A stretch of DNA of 64,000 bases from positions 4,030,001 to 4,094,000 of the forward strand of contig NC_014364.1 of NCBI RefSeq assembly GCF_000143985.1, written 5' to 3'. This document shows, piece by piece, positions 36,398 to 44,924 of the stretch. The translations under genes and the position numbers were made by a program. Under the pieces are notes generated by a model. That model worked only from the letters and a program-made list of their open reading frames with translations. It made no database searches and was not told where the DNA came from. Within the stretch, counting starts at the first letter, position 1. Every line of letters starts with the position of its first letter. Source of the DNA: Sediminispirochaeta smaragdinae DSM 11293 (GTDB lineage: Bacteria; Spirochaetota; Spirochaetia; DSM-16054; Sediminispirochaetaceae).

Positions 36398-36441
36398 CTA
36401 CATTATTGTATGTTAAAAATAGTGTTCCTACATTTTTGTAT
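36398..36441. promoter_or_regulatory. Two palindromic direct repeats, possible enhancer sites for amtB
   Basis: CTACATTATTGTAT (36398-36411) and CTACATTTTTGTAT (36428-36441), 13 of 14 bases the same and 30 bp apart. Each holds TACA-N4-TGTA. They sit about 155-200 bp upstream of the predicted amtB start site, the usual position of sigma-54 activator sites. The rest of 36218-36440 is AT-rich with nothing else recognised. Confidence 0.4.
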
Positions 36442-37097
36442 CATAAAATGATTTTCCCACCGATAATGACCTTTGCCTCTTTAAATGGAAAATCAGAGCT
36501 GGTAAAGGAACCATACTTGTCACTATCGAATTCCACCGGACCTATCGAACCGTGGTACTGGAACTTTGTGTAGAAACCAATCCCTCTGAAATTCACTCCA
36601 AGGCCAAGGCCGAGAAAACAATATTCCCGAGTAAGAAAGGTAAACGGTTCATTCAGATCATAAGAGCTCCCGTCCCGTTCATAGCTATCGATGGAAGCGG
36701 TAATGGTTCCGAAACCTCCTTCGAAAAAGGGATCGAGGAAGGCTGTCGTTCCGAAAACATGGTAGCTGAGTGAAAGATTGACATCAACATCCATCATGTC
36801 GTAGGAGTAATCATCAGAAGAAAGGACATCATAATAGTCCCAGTTGTAAAAGCTAAAGTAGGTATAGAGTCCGAGAGCAAGCTTTTTGAAAAGCAATTCG
36901 GCGTTTACCCCGTAATAGACCCCCTCGCCGTCTGCAAAATGACTCCAGATATCTTCGCCACTTGAAGAGTCTATCTCTTCCCGATCCATGTACAACGCCC
37001 CTGAGAAGCCGAGGGAAAGCTTCAGAGCAAAGAGACCCGAGGTGCTCAAGGTCAACAGAAGCACGAAGATAGTAAACCGTATCCTCTTTACTGCCAT
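36441..37097 (-). CDS. Outer-membrane beta-barrel-like protein
   Basis: 218 residues. Signal peptide (about 1-24, cleavage near LFA), then alternating aromatic/hydrophobic strands: LALGLYTYFSFYNWDYYDV, VDVNLSLSYHVFG, GLGLGVNFRGIGFYTKFQYHG, ending in a strand KVIIGGKIIL. Length and pattern fit an 8-strand OmpA-type or similar barrel. No specific family recognised. Downstream of the pseudo-caspase gene on the same strand (94-nt gap), with SD GAGGAGG. Confidence 0.7.
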   Translation of the reverse strand: MAVKRIRFTIFVLLLTLSTSGLFALKLSLGFSGALYMDREEIDSSSGEDIWSHFADGEGVYYGVNAELLFKKLALGLYTYFSFYNWDYYDVLSSDDYSYDMMDVDVNLSLSYHVFGTTAFLDPFFEGGFGTITASIDSYERDGSSYDLNEPFTFLTREYCFLGLGLGVNFRGIGFYTKFQYHGSIGPVEFDSDKYGSFTSSDFPFKEAKVIIGGKIIL

Positions 37098-37191
37098 CGC
37101 CGCCCCTCCTCATGCAACGGTAGGTATAGAATATATAATACCGTACCAAAGGAACTTCTTCCAGTGATTGATCCTATTTATTCATTTATCT

Positions 37192-39861
37192 CTAAAACTT
37201 CCAGGGCATGATCGATGGTTTACCGTTGTTCGGGGGAATTCCCCGCCCCTCGTCACTCTGTCTGAGCAGGGCTTCGACATCCGTTCCAAAATCGGTAACC
37301 ATGGGAAGAAAAAGTTGGACGCGAAAATCTCCGGGAAACAATACCGGCGCCTCATTGCCCAGGCTCCACTCTTCCACCCGAGAGGCGACGCCGCGAAAGA
37401 GTTCTCTTCCATCGATGTGTCCATTTTTGTCTCGATCGGACTCGGCTGATACCAGCGTCTGCAGAAGTGCTTCGGCAAAAAGAGAGTTCTTCACCTTCGC
37501 GACTTCTTCGGCATCCGCTGCCGCTTCACGACGGTTTGCATCGAGGATGACGGCACCGGTGCGAGGGAAACAAGCCATGGAGTAGAAGCGGGCAGCCTCC
37601 CCTGCCACAGGATCGGAGAAAGAGGGAGCACCGTCTACATCTACCGCATCGAGCAAGAGCAGCCGTCGCCGGGCGGGAACAGCATCCAAAAGACGCCAAA
37701 ACTCCTGAAACGGGATCGAGACCTCCGGGGCCATCAAAAAGCGGCCATCACTATCCTTCGAAGAAGAAAGTGGCCCGGAAAAAAAGAGTACGACGGTATC
37801 ATCAGGGCTGGTATTCATCAGAAATCGATGCGCCTCCTGAAAGCTTTGAGGCGAAATCTGCGTATTGTTGTAGGATCTGTGGGTAACGGCAAAGGAACGG
37901 TCGAATACCACGTTATCGAAATAGATATGAAGATCTGAAGCATCCTTAGCCGCATAGCGAAGAGACGGTAGGGTACCTTTCGCACCGGATATGCCGAAGC
38001 CCACATAGTAGGTTTCCCCCGCTTTGGCCTTACGAACGGTCGCATAACGACAGCGGGGCAGCGATGTGATTCCCCTGATATCGGTGCAGCGTATCTCAAT
38101 CTTGTTGACCCGTTCAAAAAGCTCGATCTCCTCTTCGAAATGAAGAGAAGAATCCCTTTCCACCTTTTTTCCTTCTCCTGCATAGAGGGGGACACCATTC
38201 ACAGAAATTTGATAGCGATCAATCGGGGCCCCGCCAGGCAACAAAGAAAAAGAGAGGGATTCGGAAGCTTTCATGTCGGTGATACGATGGTTTTCAGCAG
38301 CTTCGATCACCACGCGCGGGGGGATTTCCGCCCAAAGGGCTTTCGCATCCGCCTCTTGTGTCGGCCCAATGTGCATATCGGGACGATTAAGAGGGTCTGC
38401 ATGCTGAGAGGCAAGCAACACTCCTTCTCGGCCTGCCACCCCGAACATGGTATCGGCATTGCGGCTCCCCGCAAAAAGCCCTCCGTCGGTAAAACTCACC
38501 CATTCCGATCCCCTTACGGCAAGACTCACAGGCGCTCCACATTGTGGCTTCTGCGGCTCTATCCGAATAAGGCCTTGCATATCGACCGAAAGCGAGAGAT
38601 CGGCACCGCTTCCCCACACGTTACCCTCCCGTGCAAGAGCGGATGCATCCCGGGGAATTTCGGAAAGCAGAGCCACAAGTATCCCGTGAAAATCCCGTTT
38701 TTCAATACGATCGGGAAAACGCAGGATCACATGGCGTCGCTCCCCATCGAGAAACGCCTCGAGAAGAGGGGAAAGCGATCCAGGAAGGCGGTCGAGATAG
38801 AGGCCCTCATCATCATCGTAAAGAAATAGATTCCCCCACTCTGCCTCCGCCGATGTGCCAAGGAGATTAAAAAGAAGGTAGCCGCTGGAAACCGAAAAAA
38901 AGGCAGTACTGGCCCTTCCCCGAATGGTGTGGTATAAGCGGGGGACCTGCTTTTCGTCCCTTGTCGAGAAACGATAGAGCTTGATCCGTTTCCCTCCGTA
39001 AATCACCATTCGATCCCCAGCTGTTTCCAGGCGAATCGCCTCTCCCTGATCAAGGTCGAGGCACCAAAGGCGGTGTAAAGCTAAATTCGTATCAATTGCC
39101 CAGGCCACACCCTTTCCTCGGTCGTCGTGTAACAGAAAACGATCAGGGCCCAACCACAGGCCGGATACGATCCTTCCCGGGCCGTCGCCTGGGGGAAAAT
39201 CAAGCAGAGAAGGAGATGATAATGAGTATCCACCTTCAAACGATAATCGAAAAAGGAGTACCGAAGAGCCCACAGGAAGAAGCAGGGACCTGCCGTCGAC
39301 GGAAAATGAGGGGGCTGAGGATGGTACAAGACCGGGAGGAAGAGGGGTTTCAAACACCTCTCCTTCGATAGCATCTATGAGTCGAAGCTGCTTCTTATCA
39401 TTTTCACCGGTAACAATGGGAAGAAGCGTTCCGAAACTACTTCCGAGAAAGGCTATCGGACTCTGCGCCTCAAAAAGAAGACGATCACTTCCTTCGACAC
39501 GCTTTGCCGCCATGAGGCCCCGCCGGTTCCTGGTAAGATAGACGAAATTCCCCTCCGATCCCAATGGGGCACATGCACCCGAGGAGGGAATTCTCCTGAG
39601 AATGCGTCCATCCTCATCCCATAAAAGCAGGAGTCCATCCCCCACTCCCGCCGTAAGAAACAAGCCTCCCGGAAGCGACACACCATCTGCTACGGGAGCG
39701 GCATGGGAGGCTTGAATAACAAAGGGAAGACGAGTGGAAGCAGGAGGGGTTTCCTGAACCTGTACGACCTCTATGGGAGCCGTCGTACAGGCAATCGAAA
39801 CGAAAACAGAAGAAAAAATCACCGATGCTGCCAAAAGATGTGCATAAAACGAGCCTTTCAT
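37192..39861 (-). CDS. Lipoprotein with beta-propeller-like region and inactive caspase-like domain
   Basis: 889 residues. Lipobox VSIAC (Cys25). About 40-480: WD40/propeller-like repeats (LLLLWDEDGRILRRI). About 618-850: caspase-like (C14) fold with YYVGFGISGAKG, AAKDASDLHIYF and the two catalytic strands. The catalytic His position reads FFSGP (Pro697, normally FFSGHG) and the Cys position reads LLLLDAVD (Val740, normally DACHS). Both catalytic residues are therefore missing. An EF-hand-like DRDKNGHIDGRE motif lies at about 809-820. Likely a non-enzymatic envelope protein; role unknown. Confidence 0.75.
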   Translation of the reverse strand: MKGSFYAHLLAASVIFSSVFVSIACTTAPIEVVQVQETPPASTRLPFVIQASHAAPVADGVSLPGGLFLTAGVGDGLLLLWDEDGRILRRIPSSGACAPLGSEGNFVYLTRNRRGLMAAKRVEGSDRLLFEAQSPIAFLGSSFGTLLPIVTGENDKKQLRLIDAIEGEVFETPLPPGLVPSSAPSFSVDGRSLLLPVGSSVLLFRLSFEGGYSLSSPSLLDFPPGDGPGRIVSGLWLGPDRFLLHDDRGKGVAWAIDTNLALHRLWCLDLDQGEAIRLETAGDRMVIYGGKRIKLYRFSTRDEKQVPRLYHTIRGRASTAFFSVSSGYLLFNLLGTSAEAEWGNLFLYDDDEGLYLDRLPGSLSPLLEAFLDGERRHVILRFPDRIEKRDFHGILVALLSEIPRDASALAREGNVWGSGADLSLSVDMQGLIRIEPQKPQCGAPVSLAVRGSEWVSFTDGGLFAGSRNADTMFGVAGREGVLLASQHADPLNRPDMHIGPTQEADAKALWAEIPPRVVIEAAENHRITDMKASESLSFSLLPGGAPIDRYQISVNGVPLYAGEGKKVERDSSLHFEEEIELFERVNKIEIRCTDIRGITSLPRCRYATVRKAKAGETYYVGFGISGAKGTLPSLRYAAKDASDLHIYFDNVVFDRSFAVTHRSYNNTQISPQSFQEAHRFLMNTSPDDTVVLFFSGPLSSSKDSDGRFLMAPEVSIPFQEFWRLLDAVPARRRLLLLDAVDVDGAPSFSDPVAGEAARFYSMACFPRTGAVILDANRREAAADAEEVAKVKNSLFAEALLQTLVSAESDRDKNGHIDGRELFRGVASRVEEWSLGNEAPVLFPGDFRVQLFLPMVTDFGTDVEALLRQSDEGRGIPPNNGKPSIMPWKF

Positions 39862-39924
39862 AGCCTATATATCGGAAAGCGGGTGACAAAACAGAAGAGA
39901 AAGCGAGCCACAGGCCTCCTTGTT

Positions 39925-39953
39925 TTGACAAAACAGCATAAGCGACGCATACT
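39925..39953 (+). promoter_or_regulatory. Promoter of binding protein/kinase pair (copy 1 of a shared promoter)
   Basis: TTGACA (39925-39930), 17-nt spacer, CATACT (39948-39953), then 9 nt to ATG. Twenty-five of 29 bases equal the promoter at 42073-42101, including most of the spacer. Confidence 0.6.
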
Positions 39954-39962
39954 GAAATTTGT

Positions 39963-40703
39963 ATGAGACGACTCCCTCTCCTTTTTATCTTTTTTCTCCT
40001 TATGTTTCCGATCTCGGTCGCCTCCCTCAGAGCGGAGTCACTTCCTCCTCTCATCCTATCGACGGCAGACACGCCCCCCTTTTCCAAGACAAACGACACG
40101 GGATATTACGATCTAATTATCAGAGAGGCTTTTACGCGTATCGGAAGACGTGTTACCATTCTCCACTTACCGAGCGACAGGTCCCTTGCCGAAGCCGCTT
40201 CGGGGAATATCGACGGCGAATACGCGAGAACCGACGGCATGGAAAAATTCCATCCACATCTTATCCTTGTTCCCGAAAAATTGAGTGATTTCAATTTCAG
40301 TGCTTTCACGTGTGATTCCTCTATTTCGATAGCTTCCTGGGACGACCTTGCGGCCTATCATGTCATCTTCATCAACGGATGGAAGATCTTCGAGGAGCAT
40401 GTAACCGATGCAAAAAGCATTGTTACGACATCAAATGAAACCTCGCTTTTTTCCATGCTTGTGGCGGGAAGGGCCGATATCATTCTTTACAACGATAAAC
40501 GAGGAGAGTATTATCTTCGAACGCACGACATCAAAGGAGTCAGAATTCTCTCTCCGCCCCTTGCCCAACGAGAAATGTATCTGTATCTGCATGATCGCCA
40601 TGCTTCCCTGGTAGAGCCTCTTGCCGAAGCTCTTGCCGCGATAAAGGAAGAAGGCCTTGCCGAACATTATGTGCACGCGGCCGTCGAATCACAGAACGAG
40701 TAG
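39963..40703 (+). CDS. Periplasmic binding-protein-like sensor component (SBP_bac_3 type)
   Basis: 246 residues. Signal peptide (about 1-24), then a type-3 solute-binding fold: PPLILSTADTPPFSKTNDTGYYDLIIREAF, LPSDRSLAEAASGNIDGEYAR, AGRADIILYNDKRGEYYL. No permease or ATPase nearby; the histidine kinase starts 5 nt after its stop, so it probably delivers a ligand signal to that kinase rather than to a transporter. ATG lies 9 nt after the -10 box without an SD. Confidence 0.8.
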   Translation: MRRLPLLFIFFLLMFPISVASLRAESLPPLILSTADTPPFSKTNDTGYYDLIIREAFTRIGRRVTILHLPSDRSLAEAASGNIDGEYARTDGMEKFHPHLILVPEKLSDFNFSAFTCDSSISIASWDDLAAYHVIFINGWKIFEEHVTDAKSIVTTSNETSLFSMLVAGRADIILYNDKRGEYYLRTHDIKGVRILSPPLAQREMYLYLHDRHASLVEPLAEALAAIKEEGLAEHYVHAAVESQNE

Positions 40704-40708
40704 AGTAG

Positions 40709-42067
40709 ATGCATCGGTATAAAGGAAAAATCTCCCGGCAATTTGCAGGATATATGGCCATTATCGCCCTCATCTCAACCATGGGCACGGCATTGATCAG
40801 CTTTCGGTACGAAAGTGCATATCAGCAACGACAGTGGGAACAGGACCTCAAGGCTGTCCAGGAAGAATGGCTGCCCCTTCTCTCCAGAGCAGCGTGGCTG
40901 CTTTCGACGGAAGACATCCATCTCATCCTACTCGCCGTTTCCCAAATACAAGAAGTGGATGGAGTGCGTCTCGATCTCTATGGGCAGCAAAGTTACCAGA
41001 TGTCCCGAAGGGCCATACACGAGCAACTGAGGTTCTCATGGCCTGTGACCTATAAGCGGGGAGGAAAGTCAATTGAAATCGGAAGGCTTACGCTCTTCAA
41101 GCGAACATTTTCTCTGGGCGAACGCATAGAGCGGCTTATACCAGGAAGATTGATCTGGGAAGGTCTGAAAATTGCACTCATCATTGTTCCCGTTTTTCTG
41201 TTGGTGCGTATCGTTGTGACAAACAAAATCGATACACTTTCGGAAGTATTAATCCGACGTACAAAAAATCTAAATGATGACACATACCGGGAAATAACGA
41301 TACCGGGTAGGAAAATTTTCTCAACGAAAGACGAATTCGACCAGCTCGTAGCCGCATTCAATCAGCTACTCAGGGAAATACGCAAGGAACGCGATATCAG
41401 GGAAAAGAATGAAACCACCCTCATTCGATTGCTCAAGGAGAAGGACGTTCTCCTCCGGGAAGTTCATCATCGAGTAAAAAACAACCTCCAGATTATTATC
41501 AGCCTGATAGGGCTTCAATCTGCGACAATGAATACGGAAGAAGGAAAGCAAGCGCTGGAGGAGGCGGAACGAAGGATCAAAAGCCTGGCGCTTGTTCATG
41601 AACAGCTCTATCTGGAGGACTCCATAGATACCGTCGACCTCCGCGCCTATATCGACTCCCTTCTGAACAATATCTCGCTCACCATGAATCGAGGCGGTCC
41701 CAATGCTGTCATGATCAGAACCTCGGGAGATCATGTGCACCTCTCCCTGGATCGGGCAATTCCCCTGGCACTCATCCTCAACGAGCTTTGCACCAACGCC
41801 TTTGAGCACGCTTTTCCCGACGGAACACAAGGACGGATCGAGGTTTTCGTTGCCGCAAAGGAAGCGTACTTTACGGTGACCGTCACCGACAACGGGAAAG
41901 GGTTCTCCGATCACATGCTTCAGGAACAAGCTACCGGATTCGGACTTACCATTGTACAGAAGCTGATTGAACAGATAGATGCAACACTCTCCAGAGAGAG
42001 TAAAGGCAAGGGGACCATCTTCTCAATGAGCATCCCCTATGACCGAAGTATACGCAAATCAGTATAG
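40709..42067 (+). CDS. Membrane HisKA_2 sensor histidine kinase
   Basis: 452 residues. Two membrane helices (about 10-30 and 147-170) flank a periplasmic sensor loop of about 115 residues. HAMP-like linker (about 172-225), then HisKA_2 domain with LREVHHRVKNNLQIIISLIGLQ (phospho-His in HHRV), and HATPase with NELCTNAFEH, DNGKGF and GFGLTIV. Pairs with the binding protein encoded just upstream. Response regulator not in the neighbourhood; the receivers at 16.2-17.2 kb are possible partners. Confidence 0.9.
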   Translation: MHRYKGKISRQFAGYMAIIALISTMGTALISFRYESAYQQRQWEQDLKAVQEEWLPLLSRAAWLLSTEDIHLILLAVSQIQEVDGVRLDLYGQQSYQMSRRAIHEQLRFSWPVTYKRGGKSIEIGRLTLFKRTFSLGERIERLIPGRLIWEGLKIALIIVPVFLLVRIVVTNKIDTLSEVLIRRTKNLNDDTYREITIPGRKIFSTKDEFDQLVAAFNQLLREIRKERDIREKNETTLIRLLKEKDVLLREVHHRVKNNLQIIISLIGLQSATMNTEEGKQALEEAERRIKSLALVHEQLYLEDSIDTVDLRAYIDSLLNNISLTMNRGGPNAVMIRTSGDHVHLSLDRAIPLALILNELCTNAFEHAFPDGTQGRIEVFVAAKEAYFTVTVTDNGKGFSDHMLQEQATGFGLTIVQKLIEQIDATLSRESKGKGTIFSMSIPYDRSIRKSV

Positions 42068-42072
42068 TCACT

Positions 42073-42101
42073 TTGACAAAATAGCATCTCGGACGCATAC
42101 T
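42073..42101 (+). promoter_or_regulatory. Promoter of AKR-phosphatase pair (copy 2 of a shared promoter)
   Basis: TTGACA (42073-42078), 17-nt spacer, CATACT (42096-42101), 6 nt to ATG 42108. No ribosome-binding site. Nearly identical to the promoter at 39925-39953. Confidence 0.6.
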
Positions 42102-42107
42102 ACAGAC

Positions 42108-42956
42108 ATGATTACAATAAGAGAAAGCGTGTCCCTCAATAATGGTGTCGTCATTCCCCGAATCGGCTTCGGAGTCTTCCGCATCACCGAACCGAAAGAG
42201 GGTGAAATTGCAATCGAAACAGCAATTGATGCAGGTTACCGGCTTATAGACACCGCATCGGTCTACGGGAATGAGGAGTTGGTGGGAAAAGTACTGAAAG
42301 CCTCGGGAATTCCGCGGGATGAATTCTTCATCACCACAAAGGCATGGAACGATGAACTTGGTGGAGAAAAGACCCAGAAGGCATTCGAGCAAAGCCTGAA
42401 ACGGCTTGCCACCGACTACATTGATCTCTATCTCATCCACTGGCCGCTGTTCGATCAGGCGATCGAGGCGTGGCAGACCATGGAGAGGCTGTTACGAAGC
42501 GGTAAGGTCAGGGCCATCGGGGTAAGTAATTTTACCCCGCACCATATAGAACGACTCAAATCGGTTTCCGATATCGTTCCCGCGGTAAATCAGGTGGAAT
42601 TTCATCCATATCTGGTCCAGTCCGACCTGAAGGCATATTGCGATCGACACGGTATCCAGCTCGAGGCATGGAGTCCCTTTATGCGTGGTAAGGTGCTTTC
42701 CGATCCCACGCTGCAACGCATGGCCGCAGAAAAGGAAAAAAGCACGGCCCAGATAGCCCTGCGGTGGTTATTCCAGAAAGATATCATCGCAATTCCCAAG
42801 TCGGTCACACCCGAACGTATCATTGCCAATAGTCGAATCTTTGATTTTCAGCTTTCGAACCAGGAGATGTCGGTCATCGACGGTCTGGACAAAAATGAAC
42901 ACCTCGGTGCCTCTCCCGATAATTTTATTGAGTATTTCAAAACAACCGGAGTATAA
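42108..42956 (+). CDS. Aldo/keto reductase
   Basis: 282 residues from ATG 42108; the frame is open upstream but the promoter and family N-terminus (LNNGVVIPRIGFGVF) fix the start. Catalytic tetrad present: Asp in YRLIDTASVYGNE, its Tyr, Lys in FFITTKAWN, and His in YLIHWP. NADPH site motifs GVSNFTPHH and IPKSVTPERI. Reduces aldehydes or ketones; relatives include 2,5-diketogluconate reductases and methylglyoxal reductases. Substrate not certain. Followed after 3 nt by the phosphatase gene. Confidence 0.93.
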   Translation: MITIRESVSLNNGVVIPRIGFGVFRITEPKEGEIAIETAIDAGYRLIDTASVYGNEELVGKVLKASGIPRDEFFITTKAWNDELGGEKTQKAFEQSLKRLATDYIDLYLIHWPLFDQAIEAWQTMERLLRSGKVRAIGVSNFTPHHIERLKSVSDIVPAVNQVEFHPYLVQSDLKAYCDRHGIQLEAWSPFMRGKVLSDPTLQRMAAEKEKSTAQIALRWLFQKDIIAIPKSVTPERIIANSRIFDFQLSNQEMSVIDGLDKNEHLGASPDNFIEYFKTTGV

Positions 42957-42959
42957 AAA

Positions 42960-43502
42960 ATGCCCGCTTTTCCAAGGATTGACTGTCTCGAAATAGAGGG
43001 ATCTTCATCCCTCTATCTTGGGGCTCACCCCTTTGAGGGGTTGGAGGAAGCGGCGGATGCAAACCAAAAATGTGAACGTCTGGAAGAGTACATCACGTTG
43101 GTCCGCTCGTTTTCCATTGAGACATTTGTCGTTCTGCTGCCGGAAACGGAATTACAAACCGCCAATCACGGCTGCAATCTATTGTACCAATACCGAAACA
43201 GAGGGTTGTCGGTCGTCTATTTCCCTATAGAAAACTTTGGGGTTCCGGACGCTATCGACAAATTCGACGAGTTGCTCAAAACCATTGCCGAACGGCTGAA
43301 ACAGGCCCCGGTTCTTGTTCACTGTCTTTCCGGCTGCGGAAGGACAGGTATGGTTGCATCCGGATTTCTTATTAGACTCGGAAGCAATGTCGAAGATGCC
43401 ATCGCCCGGGTAAACCGTGTCCACCCAAAAGCAAGCCATACAGTTAAACAGATCCTTTTTCTAAAAGAGTATAGGAAGTGGCTTAAACAGAGAAACGCAT
43501 AA
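42960..43502 (+). CDS. Dual-specificity/tyrosine phosphatase-like protein
   Basis: 180 residues. P-loop HCLSGCGRTG with Cys122 and Arg128 (CX5R), candidate general acid Asp97 in FGVPDAID. Core fold resembles atypical dual-specificity phosphatases. It may act on proteins, inositol phosphates or nucleotides; no target is visible. Starts 3 nt after the aldo/keto reductase stop, so the two share a promoter. Confidence 0.85.
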   Translation: MPAFPRIDCLEIEGSSSLYLGAHPFEGLEEAADANQKCERLEEYITLVRSFSIETFVVLLPETELQTANHGCNLLYQYRNRGLSVVYFPIENFGVPDAIDKFDELLKTIAERLKQAPVLVHCLSGCGRTGMVASGFLIRLGSNVEDAIARVNRVHPKASHTVKQILFLKEYRKWLKQRNA

Positions 43503-43507
43503 ACGGC

Positions 43508-43536
43508 TTGCCCCCCGTTCCTCCCTGCCCTAGAAT
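43508..43536 (+). promoter_or_regulatory. Promoter of degenerate kinase gene, leaderless type
   Basis: TTGCCC (43508-43513), 17-nt spacer, TAGAAT (43531-43536), 8 nt to ATG 43545. No SD upstream of the ATG. Confidence 0.5.
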
Positions 43537-43544
43537 AATAGTTG

Positions 43545-44597
43545 ATGCAAAACATAGTGGAGGGACGGGAAGCGATCCTCAACCAACTGCTAAAGAGTGT
43601 TACCCTTTGGGGGCTGTTGGCCTATATTCCCAGCATGTATGCATCGCTGAAAGAAGGGCTCTATGTTCTGGCCTTCATCGACACCCTTATCTATGCCATT
43701 CTTGCACTCATTATCCTGCATCCCAAGATGCCATATCGCTTTAAGTTGATTGTAATTGTTTCGATTACGCTGATACTGGGGGCCGTCGTTCTTTTTCAGA
43801 CAGGGAACAAGGGGGCCGGTTATATCTGGCTTCTCTTTTCCGTGGTCATATCGGCTCTTTTCGGTACAAGGAGAGGAATTGCAGCCTCCATCACCGCTTC
43901 GCTCATCATCCTTATCTTCTATTTTCTTCTCGGTCGTTCAGGGATAATCAGCGGCAGGCATACAGCTGTGGAAATAACGGTGATAACCTCCAATCTTATG
44001 CTCGTTTCGATCATACTTGCCATGATTATCCAAAGGTTACTGACAATACTTCAGAATGAGTTGGAGGAGAAGGACACATTATTGCAGCTACTTCACCACC
44101 GGGTAAAGAACAACCTTCAAATGGTAGACAGCCTTATTTCTCTCAACAGTGAATCAAAGGATCAAACAGAAGTGACGCTGGCAGCTCTTAGTAGTGAAAT
44201 TTCGGCAATATCGGCGGCAAACGAGATCCTTTTGTCCAATCCCGGAAAAAAAGAATTTGAGCTTTCTGATATCGTGAGGGCGCTTTGCAGAGCGGATCAC
44301 GACGAAGTTTTCGGCAACGGGATCCTGACCGCTTCCCCTGAACAGATAACGGAAATCGCCGTCGGCATAGCGGACCTCCTGTCACAGCTCGGTCGTACTA
44401 CCGACCTTTCCATACGGGTGGAGACAGATTACGCATCATCCCATATTCTCCTAAAAATAACGCCGCGGGCGGAACGGCACGAGAAAGACCTTTTCTCGGC
44501 ACTCTCCCTCCGAAGGCTCATCCTGCCTTCGGAACATATCCTTCGCTCGGAAAGAGGAAACGAGCTACTTGTGAGTATCCCTCAAAAGTCACATTGA
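43545..44597 (+). CDS. Membrane HisKA_2 protein with degenerate ATPase domain
   Basis: 350 residues. Five or six membrane helices (about 15-165), then HisKA_2 helix with QLLHHRVKNNLQMVDSLISL. The following ATPase-like region (about 230-350) lacks the N box (reads IAVGIADLLSQLG), the G1 DxGxG box and the G2 GxGL box. It probably cannot bind ATP normally but keeps the phosphorylatable His, so it may be a phosphotransfer or scaffold protein. Sits between the AKR-phosphatase pair and the second antiporter locus. Confidence 0.78.
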   Translation: MQNIVEGREAILNQLLKSVTLWGLLAYIPSMYASLKEGLYVLAFIDTLIYAILALIILHPKMPYRFKLIVIVSITLILGAVVLFQTGNKGAGYIWLLFSVVISALFGTRRGIAASITASLIILIFYFLLGRSGIISGRHTAVEITVITSNLMLVSIILAMIIQRLLTILQNELEEKDTLLQLLHHRVKNNLQMVDSLISLNSESKDQTEVTLAALSSEISAISAANEILLSNPGKKEFELSDIVRALCRADHDEVFGNGILTASPEQITEIAVGIADLLSQLGRTTDLSIRVETDYASSHILLKITPRAERHEKDLFSALSLRRLILPSEHILRSERGNELLVSIPQKSH

Positions 44598-44622
44598 CAC
44601 CCCCTCGGGGCCGGGTTAGCAT
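44594..44622 (+). promoter_or_regulatory. Promoter of mbhE-mrpC-mrpD
   Basis: TTGACA (44594-44599), 17-nt GC-rich spacer, TAGCAT (44617-44622). Leader about 29 nt with SD GGAGG (44646-44650). Confidence 0.5.
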
Positions 44623-44657
44623 GGTTCAGAATGCCTCATACCGCCGGAGGACAAAAT

Positions 44658-44924
44658 ATGAAAAGAATTCGACAAGGACTACTCCTGGTGCTTTGTACGC
44701 TTGTCGCCATTATATTGCTCCTCTCCCTTACCGAAGAGTCGGGATGGCCGCATGGACTACGAGATATCATTACGCAAAGAGGCCCACACGACACAGGAGC
44801 GTCGAATCTGGTGGCAGCCGTCTATCTTGGGTATCGGGCCCTGGATACGCTTGGGGAGACAGTTGTCCTTCTCCTTGCCGTCAGCGGATTACTCTTCGTC
44901 CTGAAAAATAAGGGAAAAGAATGA
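44658..44924 (+). CDS. mbhE: MbhE-like antiporter subunit
   Basis: 88 residues from ATG 44658 (GGAGG 7 nt upstream). Two membrane helices with the MbhE signature GPHDTGASNLVAAVYLGYRA and DTLGETVVLLLAVSG. In Mrp systems this forms the extreme C-terminus of MrpA or the N-terminus of MrpB; here it is free-standing, as in Mbh modules. Overlaps mrpC by 4 nt. Confidence 0.88.
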   Translation: MKRIRQGLLLVLCTLVAIILLLSLTEESGWPHGLRDIITQRGPHDTGASNLVAAVYLGYRALDTLGETVVLLLAVSGLLFVLKNKGKE

